A program made the translations under genes and the position numbers. From contig CAJOMA010000004.1 in NCBI GenBank assembly GCA_905235655.1, positions 1 through 52,400 of the forward strand: a DNA stretch of 52,400 nucleotides, read 5' to 3'. Source of the DNA: an uncultured Oscillospiraceae bacterium. GTDB taxonomy: Bacteria > Bacillota > Clostridia > Oscillospirales > Oscillospiraceae. The notes under the pieces are model-generated. The model was not told the DNA's origin. It saw nothing but the letters and a program-made list of their open reading frames with translations, and made no database searches. Of the stretch, positions 18,348 to 27,728 are shown piece by piece (the stretch's first letter is position 1; every line of letters starts with the position of its first letter).

Positions 18348-19654
18348 CGGAAGTGAAAGTGATCGGCGCAGGACTTGCCGGCAGCGAGGCGGCGTGGCAG
18401 CTTGCGCAGCGCGGCTTTGCGGTGAAGCTCTATGAGATGAAGCCGGCAAAGATGTCGCCTGCACACCACTGCGCGGATTTTGCCGAGCTGGTCTGCTCCA
18501 ACTCTCTGCGCGGCGACCGGCTGGAAAACGCGGTGGGTCTTCTGAAAGAAGAATTGAGAAGACTCGGCAGCCTGATCTTGACCTGCGCGGACGCGACCCG
18601 CGTAGAGGCAGGCGGCTGTCTTGCGGTCGACCGCTATGGGTTTTCGGGCATGGTCACGGAGAAGATCCGCAGCCACCCGAACATCACCGTCGTTTCCGGG
18701 GAAGTGACGGAAGTTCCGCAGGGCCCCGTGATCATTGCGACTGGCCCTCTGACCTCCGACGCCCTCAGCGACGCGATCGCCGCCTATTTCGGCAACGCCG
18801 ATTACCTTCATTTCTTTGACGCGGCCGCGCCGCTCGTCTCGCGTGAATCAATCGACATGGACTATGCATGGTTCGCTTCCCGTTATGACCGCGGCAGCGC
18901 GGACTATATCAACTGCGCCCTGTCCAAAGAGGAATACGCCGCCTTTGTGCACGAGCTTGCTTCCGCGCAGGAGGCGCAGGTGCACGGCTTTGAGGACAAA
19001 AATGTCTTCGAAGGCTGCATGCCCGTGGAGGTCATGGCGCGACGCGGAGAAGATACGCTCCGCTACGGCCCGTTAAAGCCCGTCGGGCTGAAGGACCCGA
19101 AAACCGGCAGAGAGCCATACGCCGTCGTCCAGCTCCGTCAGGACAATGCGGCGGGAAACATCTATAATATCGTCGGCTTCCAGACACACCTGAAATTCCC
19201 GGAGCAGAAGCGCGTGTTTTCCATGATCCCCGCGCTGCACGACGCGGAATTCCTGCGCTACGGCGTCATGCACCGAAATACGTTCCTGAATTCGCCGCAG
19301 CTTCTGGACGCGACCTACGCCGACCGCCGCGATCCGCTCGTCGCCTTTGCCGGACAGATGACCGGCGTGGAGGGCTATGTGGAATCCTGCGCCTCGGGCT
19401 ATCTGGCTGCGGCGTCCATGGCGGCGCGGCTGAAGGGCGAGCCGATCCCGGCGTTTTCCAATTTGACTGCGATCGGCGCCTTGGTGCATTACATCAGCGA
19501 TACGAGCGTGACCTCCTTCCAGCCGATGAATATCAACTTCGGTATCATCGCCCCGCTGGAGAAGAGAATCAAGGGCAAGGCGAATAAGAACCTCGCCATT
19601 GCCAACCGTGCGCTTACACATCTGGAAAAGATTAGAAACGGAGAGAGCGTATGA
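18344..19654 (+). CDS. trmFO: Methylenetetrahydrofolate--tRNA-(uracil-5-)-methyltransferase TrmFO
   Basis: VKVIGAGLAGSEAAWQLAQRG, FAELVCSNSLRGDRLENAVGLLKEELRRLGSL, QMTGVEGYVESCASGYLAA. Confidence 0.96.
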   Translation: MTEVKVIGAGLAGSEAAWQLAQRGFAVKLYEMKPAKMSPAHHCADFAELVCSNSLRGDRLENAVGLLKEELRRLGSLILTCADATRVEAGGCLAVDRYGFSGMVTEKIRSHPNITVVSGEVTEVPQGPVIIATGPLTSDALSDAIAAYFGNADYLHFFDAAAPLVSRESIDMDYAWFASRYDRGSADYINCALSKEEYAAFVHELASAQEAQVHGFEDKNVFEGCMPVEVMARRGEDTLRYGPLKPVGLKDPKTGREPYAVVQLRQDNAAGNIYNIVGFQTHLKFPEQKRVFSMIPALHDAEFLRYGVMHRNTFLNSPQLLDATYADRRDPLVAFAGQMTGVEGYVESCASGYLAAASMAARLKGEPIPAFSNLTAIGALVHYISDTSVTSFQPMNINFGIIAPLEKRIKGKANKNLAIANRALTHLEKIRNGESV

Positions 19655-20682
19655 AAATCATCATTGACGCAATGGGCGGCGATTACGCGCCGGAACAGAT
19701 CGTTTTGGGCGCGCTGCAGAGCGCAAAGGAATTCGGCGTAGAGATCATTCTGGTCGGTCGGGGAGAGGATATCCTTGCGAGTATGAAGCGGCATGGATGG
19801 GACACGCTGCCGAGCGGCGTGGAGATCGCCAACGCGGAGGATGTCGTCGATATGCACGCCGATCCTGCGGAGGTCGTGCGGCAGCACAAGGGCTCGTCCA
19901 TGGTGCTGGGTCTGAAAATGCTCGCAGACGGCGCAGGAGACGCCTTCATCTCCGCCGGCAATACCGGCGCGCTCCTTTCCGCGGCGACCCTGCTTGTCAA
20001 GCGAATTCGCGGCATTCGCCGCGCGGCGTTTGCGCCCCTGCTTCCGTTGGGGAACGGCTGCATTTTGATTGACGCGGGCGCGAATACGGAATGTACGCCG
20101 GAATTTTTGCTGCAGTTCGGCTGCATGGGCTCGCTCTATGCGAAAAAAGCGCTGAAAAAGGAGAATCCGCGCGTTGCGTTGCTTAATAACGGCGAAGAGG
20201 ATACGAAGGGCGATCCCTTGCACAAGGAAGCCTATCAACTGCTCAAAGCCGCAGGCGAAAAGGGAATTATCAACTTTGTCGGCAACATCGAAGGACGCGA
20301 CGTACCGGCGGATCGGGCGGACGTCGTCGTTGCGGACGGTTTCTCCGGCAACGTGCTGCTGAAAACGATGGAGGGCACCGCCATCTACATGGGCGGTCTG
20401 ATTAAGGAGATGTTCTATCGTAATCTCTTTTCCAAGCTCGGCGCGCTGCTGTGCAAGAAGGGTGAGGCCATCAAGAAGCGCATGGACTACCGCGAGATCG
20501 GCGGCTCGATGCTGGTTGGCATAACGAAGCCGGTCATTAAGGCGCACGGCTCCTCCGATGCGCTGGCAGTTCGCGGCGCGATCCGTCAGGCGATGAACGC
20601 GGTTGAAAGCGGCTTCTGCGACGATATCCGCGACAATATTGCGGCAATGACGCTGCTGCGGGAGGAGAAGCATGCTCAGTAA
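19651..20682 (+). CDS. plsX: Phosphate acyltransferase PlsX
   Basis: MKIIIDAMGGDYAPEQIVLGA; FISAGNTGALLSAATLLVKRI; ADGFSGNVLLKTMEG. Confidence 0.96.
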   Translation: MKIIIDAMGGDYAPEQIVLGALQSAKEFGVEIILVGRGEDILASMKRHGWDTLPSGVEIANAEDVVDMHADPAEVVRQHKGSSMVLGLKMLADGAGDAFISAGNTGALLSAATLLVKRIRGIRRAAFAPLLPLGNGCILIDAGANTECTPEFLLQFGCMGSLYAKKALKKENPRVALLNNGEEDTKGDPLHKEAYQLLKAAGEKGIINFVGNIEGRDVPADRADVVVADGFSGNVLLKTMEGTAIYMGGLIKEMFYRNLFSKLGALLCKKGEAIKKRMDYREIGGSMLVGITKPVIKAHGSSDALAVRGAIRQAMNAVESGFCDDIRDNIAAMTLLREEKHAQ

Positions 20683-21352
20683 GCTCGAAGAAGCATTAGG
20701 CTACACTTACAAGGACAAGGATTTGGTGCAAACTGCGCTTTCGCATACCTCGTTTGCCAACGAGGTCTACAAGGATTCTCTGCGCAGCTATGAACGTCTG
20801 GAATTTCTGGGCGACGCCATCCTCGGCCTTGCCACGGCGGAGTATCTTTATCACATGTTTCCGACAAAGCAGGAGGGCGAGCTGACGAAGATTCGCGCGG
20901 AGCTTGTCTGCGAGAAAAATCTTGCGGAGGTCGCGCAGCAGATCAATCTGGGCGACTACCTCCTGCTCGGCAACGGAGAGGAGCAGGGCGGCGGCAGAAC
21001 CCGCGCCAGTATTCTCTGCGACGTGATGGAGGCGCTGATTGCCGCGGCGTACATAGACGGCGGCTTTTTGGCGGCGGAGGGGATCGTGACGCGGCTGATT
21101 TTTCCGATGCTCACGAAGGTACTCAATACGCATGACTATAAGACGGAGCTGCAGGAGCTGGTGCAGCGAAAGCGCGATCAGTCTCTGCATTACGAGCTGA
21201 TCGGCGAGCAAGGACCGGATCACTGCAAGGAGTTTTCCGTGCGCGTCCTGCTCAACGGCGTTGAGGTCGGATGCGGCGTCGGAACCAGCAAAAAACGCGC
21301 CGAGCAGGCCGCTGCGGCGCAGGCAATACAGAAGTTATCCAAATCGGACTGA
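20672..21352 (+). CDS. rnc: Ribonuclease III
   Basis: LSHTSFANE, YERLEFLGDAILGL, DVMEALIAAAYIDGG; C-terminal dsRBD GVGTSKKRAEQAAAAQAI. Confidence 0.96.
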   Translation: MLSKLEEALGYTYKDKDLVQTALSHTSFANEVYKDSLRSYERLEFLGDAILGLATAEYLYHMFPTKQEGELTKIRAELVCEKNLAEVAQQINLGDYLLLGNGEEQGGGRTRASILCDVMEALIAAAYIDGGFLAAEGIVTRLIFPMLTKVLNTHDYKTELQELVQRKRDQSLHYELIGEQGPDHCKEFSVRVLLNGVEVGCGVGTSKKRAEQAAAAQAIQKLSKSD

Positions 21353-21371
21353 TTTCAGTCCGATTTTTTTA
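21341..21371 (+). terminator. Rho-independent terminator after rnc
   Basis: AAATCGGACTGATTTCAGTCCGATTTTTTTA. Confidence 0.85.
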
Positions 21372-21456
21372 TTTATATAGTATAAATTGCGGAATTTGCT
21401 TGCAATTCTACACAATATCTGGTAAAATAACATACCGTAAATACAATAGGAGTAAT

Positions 21457-24400
21457 ATGTCGATGTATCTGAAACAACTTGAACTTCAGGGCTTCAAATC
21501 CTTCCCTGATAAGACGGTTGTCAGCTTCGGTCATGACATCACTGCGATCGTCGGGCCGAACGGCAGCGGCAAATCAAATATATCCGACGCGATACGCTGG
21601 GTCATGGGCGAGCAGAATTCCCGCACCCTGCGCGGACAGAGGATGGAGGACGTCATCTTCGGCGGCACGGAGAAGCGTTCACAGGTCGGCTTCGCTGAAG
21701 CGACGCTCGTTCTGGACAATTCCGACCGCGCGCTGCGCTACGACGCGGACGAGCTGATGATCACGCGGCGGTACTACCGTTCCGGCGAAAGCGAGTTTTA
21801 TATCAATAAGCAGTCGGTTCGCCTGCGTGACGTGAACGAGCTGTTCATGGACACCGGCCTCGGACGCGAGGGCTATTCCAATATCAGTCAGGGCAGAATT
21901 GACGAGATTCTGTCGCTGAAAAGCACGGATCGCCGCGAAATCTTCGAGGAGGCGGCGGGTATCTCCAAATACCGGCACCGTAAGGAGGAGACGGAGCGCC
22001 GTCTTGCGAATACGGAGGAAAACCTGCTTCGTATCGGCGACAAGATTTCCGAGCTCGAGCTGCAGGTTGAGCCGCTGCGCGAGCAGTCGGAGAAGGCGAA
22101 AAAATACCTGACCTACCGCGACGAGCTCAAGGGCGTGGAGGTCGCGCTGTGGCTGCGCAGTCTGGATAAGCTCAGCGCGACGGCGCGCAAGGCAGAGGAG
22201 GACTACCATTCTGCCGCGTTTATTCTCCAGCAGGAGCACACCGCGCTGGATCAGCTCTATGTGACGGCGGAGACGCTGCGCTTTGATCTGCACAACCGCG
22301 ATCTGCAGACCGATCAACTCCGAGAGCAGATTTCCGAGAGCGAAGCGCTCGTGCAGAGCATCCGCAGCGAGATCGCCGTGCTTCGCACGAACAGCGACAA
22401 CTGTCTTGCGAACATAGAGCGCGTGCGTGCGGAAATGGCGGAGCAGGAGAGCCGCAGCGGCGGCATCGGCGAGCAGATCGCCTCGCTGGAAGCCAGAATT
22501 GCGGAAATCGCAAAGGACGCAGATTTGCTTTCCGGCAAGCTGCGGGAAGCGGAAGCGGAGGGCAGGAAGCTTGCCGATTCCGCCGACGGCATGACGAAGC
22601 GCTATCTGACCCTGCGCAACGAGCAGGAGCGCCTTCGCACGGAGCAGTCTGCCAAGGGCGCTGACCTTGCTGCCGCAGAGGATTCGCTGAGCCGCAGCGC
22701 AGAGCGTAAGGCGCAGGTGTGCGCCGACTGCGAGGCAGCGAAGAACCGTCAGCAGGACGCGCAGATGAATCTCGCGCAGGCGCGCAAGGCGCTCAGCGAC
22801 GCAGAGGATGCTATTACCACCGCGCAAAACACCATCGAGGGTTATCGCCTGCGAAGCAAGACCCGCACGGAACGCAGAGATTCTCTGCAGAAGCAGGTCA
22901 CGGACGCCTCAGTTGCGCTGGATACAGTCATTTCCCGCCTGCGGCTCTTTGAGGAGATGGAACGCGAATACGAGGGCTATTCCAAGGCCGTTCGCGTGGT
23001 CATGCAGGAGAGCAGAAAGGGCGCGCTGCGCAATATCCACGGACCCGTTTCCGCGCTGATCCGCACGGACGACGCCTATACGGTCGCGATCGAGATCGCG
23101 CTCGGCAGCGCGCTGCAGCAGATTGTCGTCAGCGACGAGCAGGCGGCGAAGAACGCCATCAACTACCTGACGCGCAACGACGCCGGCAGAGCGACCTTCC
23201 TGCCGCTGAACGTCATTCAGGGCAAGGAGCTGAACGAGCGCGGCGTGGAAAGCTGTCGCGGCTTTGTGGGTATTGCCTCAGACCTTGTGCGAAGCGATGC
23301 GAAATATCGCAATATTATTTCCAGTCTGCTTGGGAAAACTGTCATTGCAGACGACATGGACGCCGCGATCGCGATTGCAAATCTCTTCTCGCACCGCTTC
23401 CGTATCGTCACGCTGGACGGACAGGTGATCAACGCGGGCGGCTCTATGACGGGCGGCTCGGTGTCGAAAAACGCCGGCATCCTTTCGCGCGCCAATGAGA
23501 TCGAACGCCTCAGGAAGAAGAAAACCGAGGCGGAGGAGAAGCTTGCGAAATGGAAGAACGACCTTGCCGAGGCGGAACGCCTTGCGCAGCAGGTTGAATA
23601 CGAGCTTTCCGTTGAAGAAAGCAAGCTCCGCACGGCGCAGGACGAGGCGCTGCGTCTTTCCGGCGAGGAAAAGCAGTACGCGGTCCTTGCGCAGGCAATC
23701 GGCGAGGCGATTTCCGGCTCGGAGCGCGAGCTTTCCGCGATTGCAGCACAGGAAAAAGCGGACGAGCAGCGCAGGAAGACCCTGACGGAACAAATCTGCG
23801 CTCTGGAGCGTCAAATCGACGAGTCGGAGCGCGAGCTCACGGTACTTTCCGACGGGCAGAGCATCGCCGCCGAGCAGAGCAACCGCCTGAGCGAGAAGAT
23901 GACGACGATCCGCATGGATATCGCCGCGCTGGAAGCGGAGCGCGCGACAGCGGTGGATTCGATCGGCCGTCTGCGCGGTCTGGAGCAGTCGATGCGCGGC
24001 GATCACGCGCAGAAGCAGTCGCTGCTTGCTGCCTATCAGCAGGAAAACGACGCGCTTCTTGCGCAGATCGCGGAGCGTGAGAACGCCTTTGAGCGGCAGA
24101 ACGCGGACGCGCAGGGCAAGCGCGATCAGCTCAAGACGGCGCTGGAAGAGCGCATGCGGGTCGAGGCGAGAAAGACCGCGACAGACAAGGAAGCGCAGGA
24201 CAAGAGCCGCGATATTTTGAACATGGAGCGCGAAAGCGCGCGTCTGGAAGCAAAAAAGACTGCGGCGGAGATGGAAGAAAAGCAGATCATCGACCGCCTC
24301 TGGGAAAATTACGAGCTGACGCCGTCCACGGCGCCGGAGGCCGCGACGCAAATCGACAGCGTCATGGCGGCGCAGAAGACGGCGGCAGAGCTGAAGCGCA

Positions 24401-25041
24401 GGATCGCTGCCCTCGGCACGCCGAACCTCGGCGCAATCGAGGAATTCGCCCGCGTAAACGAGCGCTATGAATATCTGACCGGTCAGAGAGACGACGTTCT
24501 GACCTCGAAGCGCGACCTTCTGGGCATTATCAGCGACATCACCGTGCAGATGACGGAGATCTTCACGACGGAGTTTGCGAAGATCAACACCTATTTCGGT
24601 CAGACCTTCACGGAGATGTTCGGCGGCGGCAGAGCGTCGCTCGAGCTGGAAGAGCCGGAAGAGCCGCTGACCTGCGGCATTGAGATACGCGTGCAGCCGC
24701 CCGGCAAACAGCTCAAGACCATAACGCTCCTCTCCGGCGGCGAGAAGGCGTTTGTCGCGATCGCGCTGTATTTTGCGATTCTTCGCGTCCGTCCGACGCC
24801 GTTCTGCATGCTCGACGAGATCGATGCCGCGCTGGACGACCGGAACGTCGAACGCTTCGCGTCATACTTACGCGGCTTCAGCGCCGACACGCAGTTTATC
24901 GTTATCACGCACCGCCGCGGTACGATGGAGGCTGCGGATATGCTCTACGGCGTAACCATGCAGGAGCAGGGCATTTCCAAGATATTGCATTTGGATCTGA
25001 ACCGGATGGAGCAGCAGTTGGATATCATTTCGGAGGAATAA
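21457..25041 (+). CDS. smc: Chromosome segregation protein SMC
   Basis: MYLKQLELQGFKSFPDKTVVSFGHDITAIVGPNGSGKSNISDAIRWVMGEQ; hinge NAGGSMTGGS; C-terminal LLSGGEKAFVAIALYFAIL...FCMLDEIDAALDDRNVERF. Confidence 0.97.
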   Translation: MSMYLKQLELQGFKSFPDKTVVSFGHDITAIVGPNGSGKSNISDAIRWVMGEQNSRTLRGQRMEDVIFGGTEKRSQVGFAEATLVLDNSDRALRYDADELMITRRYYRSGESEFYINKQSVRLRDVNELFMDTGLGREGYSNISQGRIDEILSLKSTDRREIFEEAAGISKYRHRKEETERRLANTEENLLRIGDKISELELQVEPLREQSEKAKKYLTYRDELKGVEVALWLRSLDKLSATARKAEEDYHSAAFILQQEHTALDQLYVTAETLRFDLHNRDLQTDQLREQISESEALVQSIRSEIAVLRTNSDNCLANIERVRAEMAEQESRSGGIGEQIASLEARIAEIAKDADLLSGKLREAEAEGRKLADSADGMTKRYLTLRNEQERLRTEQSAKGADLAAAEDSLSRSAERKAQVCADCEAAKNRQQDAQMNLAQARKALSDAEDAITTAQNTIEGYRLRSKTRTERRDSLQKQVTDASVALDTVISRLRLFEEMEREYEGYSKAVRVVMQESRKGALRNIHGPVSALIRTDDAYTVAIEIALGSALQQIVVSDEQAAKNAINYLTRNDAGRATFLPLNVIQGKELNERGVESCRGFVGIASDLVRSDAKYRNIISSLLGKTVIADDMDAAIAIANLFSHRFRIVTLDGQVINAGGSMTGGSVSKNAGILSRANEIERLRKKKTEAEEKLAKWKNDLAEAERLAQQVEYELSVEESKLRTAQDEALRLSGEEKQYAVLAQAIGEAISGSERELSAIAAQEKADEQRRKTLTEQICALERQIDESERELTVLSDGQSIAAEQSNRLSEKMTTIRMDIAALEAERATAVDSIGRLRGLEQSMRGDHAQKQSLLAAYQQENDALLAQIAERENAFERQNADAQGKRDQLKTALEERMRVEARKTATDKEAQDKSRDILNMERESARLEAKKTAAEMEEKQIIDRLWENYELTPSTAPEAATQIDSVMAAQKTAAELKRRIAALGTPNLGAIEEFARVNERYEYLTGQRDDVLTSKRDLLGIISDITVQMTEIFTTEFAKINTYFGQTFTEMFGGGRASLELEEPEEPLTCGIEIRVQPPGKQLKTITLLSGGEKAFVAIALYFAILRVRPTPFCMLDEIDAALDDRNVERFASYLRGFSADTQFIVITHRRGTMEAADMLYGVTMQEQGISKILHLDLNRMEQQLDIISEE

Positions 25042-25042
25042 C

Positions 25043-25948
25043 ATGGGTTTACTGGATAAAATCAAAAGAGGACTGTCAAAAACGAGATCGGCGATGTCCT
25101 CGACGTTCGGCTGTCTGTTCGACTCCTTTACCGGAGCGAACGAGGAATTCTTCGAGGAGCTGGAGGAGAGCATGATCCTTGCCGATCTGGGCGTGGAGAC
25201 CTCCTGCAAGGCGGTCGACCTCCTGCGCGAGCGCGTGAAGGAAGAAAAGCTGCGCGGCGCAGAGGAAATCCGCAATGCGATGAAGGACATCCTTGTACAA
25301 ATGCTGAACGTCGGCGATACGCGCCTGAAGCTCGGCACGAAGCCGTCCGTGATCCTCGTGATCGGCGTCAACGGCGTCGGCAAGACGACGACCATCGGAA
25401 AGCTGGCGTATAACCTGCGACAGCAGGGGAAGAACGTCCTGCTGTGCGCGGGCGATACCTTCCGCGCGGCAGCGGCGGATCAGCTCGAAATCTGGGCTGG
25501 CAGAAGCGGTGCGGAAATCGTCCGGCAGCATGAGGGCGCAGACCCCGCGTCTGTCGTCTACGACGGCATTTCCGCGGCAAAGGCGAGAGGCACGGACGTG
25601 ATCCTCTGCGATACCGCCGGCCGTCTGCACAATAAGGCGAACCTGATGAACGAGCTCGGCAAGATCACGCGGATCATCGACCGCGAGCTGCCGGACGCGG
25701 ACAAGGAGATTCTTCTTGTTCTCGACGGCACGACCGGACAGAACGGTCTTATGCAGGCAAAGCAGTTTAAGGAAATCGCGGGCGTAACGGCGATCGCGCT
25801 GACCAAGCTCGACGGCACCGCTAAGGGCGGCATCGTCATTGCGGTCGCGGACGCGCTGCAGATTCCGGTCAAATATATCGGCGTCGGCGAGCAGATGGAC
25901 GATCTTATGCCGTTTGACGCGCAGGCATTCGTGGACGCACTGATTTAA
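25043..25948 (+). CDS. ftsY: Signal recognition particle receptor FtsY
   Basis: VIGVNGVGKTTTIGKLAYNLRQQGKNVLLCAGDTFRAAAADQLEIW; DTAGRLHNKANLMNEL; TKLDGTAKGG. Confidence 0.97.
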   Translation: MGLLDKIKRGLSKTRSAMSSTFGCLFDSFTGANEEFFEELEESMILADLGVETSCKAVDLLRERVKEEKLRGAEEIRNAMKDILVQMLNVGDTRLKLGTKPSVILVIGVNGVGKTTTIGKLAYNLRQQGKNVLLCAGDTFRAAAADQLEIWAGRSGAEIVRQHEGADPASVVYDGISAAKARGTDVILCDTAGRLHNKANLMNELGKITRIIDRELPDADKEILLVLDGTTGQNGLMQAKQFKEIAGVTAIALTKLDGTAKGGIVIAVADALQIPVKYIGVGEQMDDLMPFDAQAFVDALI

Positions 25949-25958
25949 GGAGGCACAC

Positions 25959-26675
25959 ATGAGAAACGACGGCAGAGCAGCAGATGAAATGCGAAAGGTG
26001 AAGGCGACGCTCGGCTTTTCCAAGTTTGCCGAGGGAAGCTGCCTGATCGAGATCGGATACACGATGGTGCTGTGCAACGCATCCGTGGAAGACCGCGTCC
26101 CGCCCCATGTGACGAGCGGCGGCTGGATAACGGCGGAGTATTCCATGCTCCCGCGCGCCAACCGGGAGCGCGGAAAGCGCGATATTTCCAAGCTGAAGCT
26201 GTCCGCGCGCAGCGCAGAGATTCAGCGGCTGATCGGACGCAGCCTTCGCTGCGCGGTTGATCTGGAGGCGCTCGGCGAACATACGATTACGGTGGACTGC
26301 GACGTTCTGCAGGGCGACGGCGGCACGAGAACGGCTTCCGTGACTGGCGGGTTCATTGCGCTGACCCTTGCCTGCCGGAAGCTATTGGAGCAGGGAAAGA
26401 TCGAAAAAATGCCCGTGCGTACCTATGTCGCCGGCATTTCCGCCGGAATTGTGCGCAACGAGGCGATGCTCGATCTGTGCTATGAGGAGGATTCCAAGGC
26501 GCTGGTAGACTTCAACTGCATCATGACCGCGGAGGGAGACATCGTAGAGCTGCAGGCGACCGGTGAGGGCCGTCCGTTCAGCATGGAAGAGCAGAGGAAG
26601 CTGATCGCCCTGTGCAGAAAGGGAAACACCGTTCTGACACAGATGCAGCGCCGCTGCTTGGGGAGTCTGGAATGA
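25959..26675 (+). CDS. rph: Ribonuclease PH
   Basis: GWITAEYSMLPRANRERGKR; GRSLRCAVDLEALGEHTITVDCDVLQGDGGTRTASVTGGFIAL. Confidence 0.96.
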   Translation: MRNDGRAADEMRKVKATLGFSKFAEGSCLIEIGYTMVLCNASVEDRVPPHVTSGGWITAEYSMLPRANRERGKRDISKLKLSARSAEIQRLIGRSLRCAVDLEALGEHTITVDCDVLQGDGGTRTASVTGGFIALTLACRKLLEQGKIEKMPVRTYVAGISAGIVRNEAMLDLCYEEDSKALVDFNCIMTAEGDIVELQATGEGRPFSMEEQRKLIALCRKGNTVLTQMQRRCLGSLE

Positions 26676-27280
26676 AGCTGGTACTTGCGAGCAATAACGC
26701 CCATAAGCTGCAGGAGCTGTCCGCCATCCTGTCGACCCTCGGCATGGAGGTTGTCTCCCAGAAGGAAGCGGGCGTTTTTGTCGAGCCGGATGAGAACGGC
26801 TCGACCTTTGAAGAGAATTCCTATATCAAGGCGAAGACCGTTATGGACGTCTGCGGCCTTCCGACCGTCGCGGACGATTCCGGTCTGATGGTCGACGCGC
26901 TGGGCGGAGAGCCGGGCGTCTATTCAGCGCGATTCGGCGGCGACGCCTGCAAGAGCGACACAGATCGGCTCAATTACCTGCTTTCAAGAATGGAAGACGT
27001 GCCGGACGAAAAACGGACGGCGCATTTCGTCAGCGTGATCACCATGCTGACGCCGGACGGAAAGAACGTCGTTGCAAGAGGCGAGTGCCCCGGCAGAATT
27101 CTGCGCGAGGTGCACGGTGAAAACGGCTTCGGCTACGATCCGGTCTTCTTCGTCCCGGAGGAGGGCTGCACCTTCGCGCAGCTTCCGCCCGAGCGGAAAA
27201 ATCAAATCTCCCACCGCGCGAGAGCGCTGGAGATCTTCGTGCGAAAGCTCAGAGAGGAGAAGGAACATGCTGACAAGTAA
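26672..27280 (+). CDS. rdgB: XTP/dITP diphosphatase (RdgB/HAM1)
   Basis: MKLVLASNNAHKLQEL; PTVADDSGLMVDALGGEPGVYSARFGG; NGFGYDPVFFVPEEGCTFAQL. Confidence 0.95.
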   Translation: MKLVLASNNAHKLQELSAILSTLGMEVVSQKEAGVFVEPDENGSTFEENSYIKAKTVMDVCGLPTVADDSGLMVDALGGEPGVYSARFGGDACKSDTDRLNYLLSRMEDVPDEKRTAHFVSVITMLTPDGKNVVARGECPGRILREVHGENGFGYDPVFFVPEEGCTFAQLPPERKNQISHRARALEIFVRKLREEKEHADK

Positions 27281-27710
27281 AGAACGCTCGCTACTTCGGA
27301 GCGAGGCAAATACACTCGAAACGACCCTCATGGTCGGCAAGGAGGGCGTCACGGACAGCGTGCTCGAGGAAGCCGCCAGACAGCTCGAGGCAAGGGAACT
27401 GATCAAGGGTCGCGTTCTGGAAACCGCGCTGCTGACCGCGCGCGAAGCCTGCGACGCCCTGTGCGACGCGCTGAACGCGGACGGCGTGCAGTGCATCGGC
27501 TCAAAATTTGTGCTTTATAAAAAATCCGAAAAGAAGGCGCAGGAGGCGGCAAGACAGGCCAGAGCCCTGCAGAAGAAGGCCGTCAATCCCGTGCGCAGAG
27601 GCGCGCAGGAGCGCCGCCGCAAGGCGAAGGAAGAGCGCGAGAAGCGGAACGAATATTTCCGTCAGGCAGCGATTCAGGCGGCGATCGACCGCAGAAACGG
27701 GAAAAAATAA
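27267..27710 (+). CDS. YhbY-type CRM-domain RNA-binding protein with basic C-terminal extension
   Basis: MLTSKERSLLRSEANTLETTLMVGKEGVTDSVLEEAARQLEARELIKGRVL...; Arg/Lys-rich tail. Confidence 0.88.
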   Translation: MLTSKERSLLRSEANTLETTLMVGKEGVTDSVLEEAARQLEARELIKGRVLETALLTAREACDALCDALNADGVQCIGSKFVLYKKSEKKAQEAARQARALQKKAVNPVRRGAQERRRKAKEEREKRNEYFRQAAIQAAIDRRNGKK

Positions 27711-27728
27711 GAGAGAAGGGCGTTTCGT

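Noticed and set aside
16107-18464. 785-aa ORF on - strand
   Set aside because: Fully antisense to topA, low-complexity Arg/Leu/Asp-rich translation with no motifs; typical shadow ORF in high-GC coding DNA.
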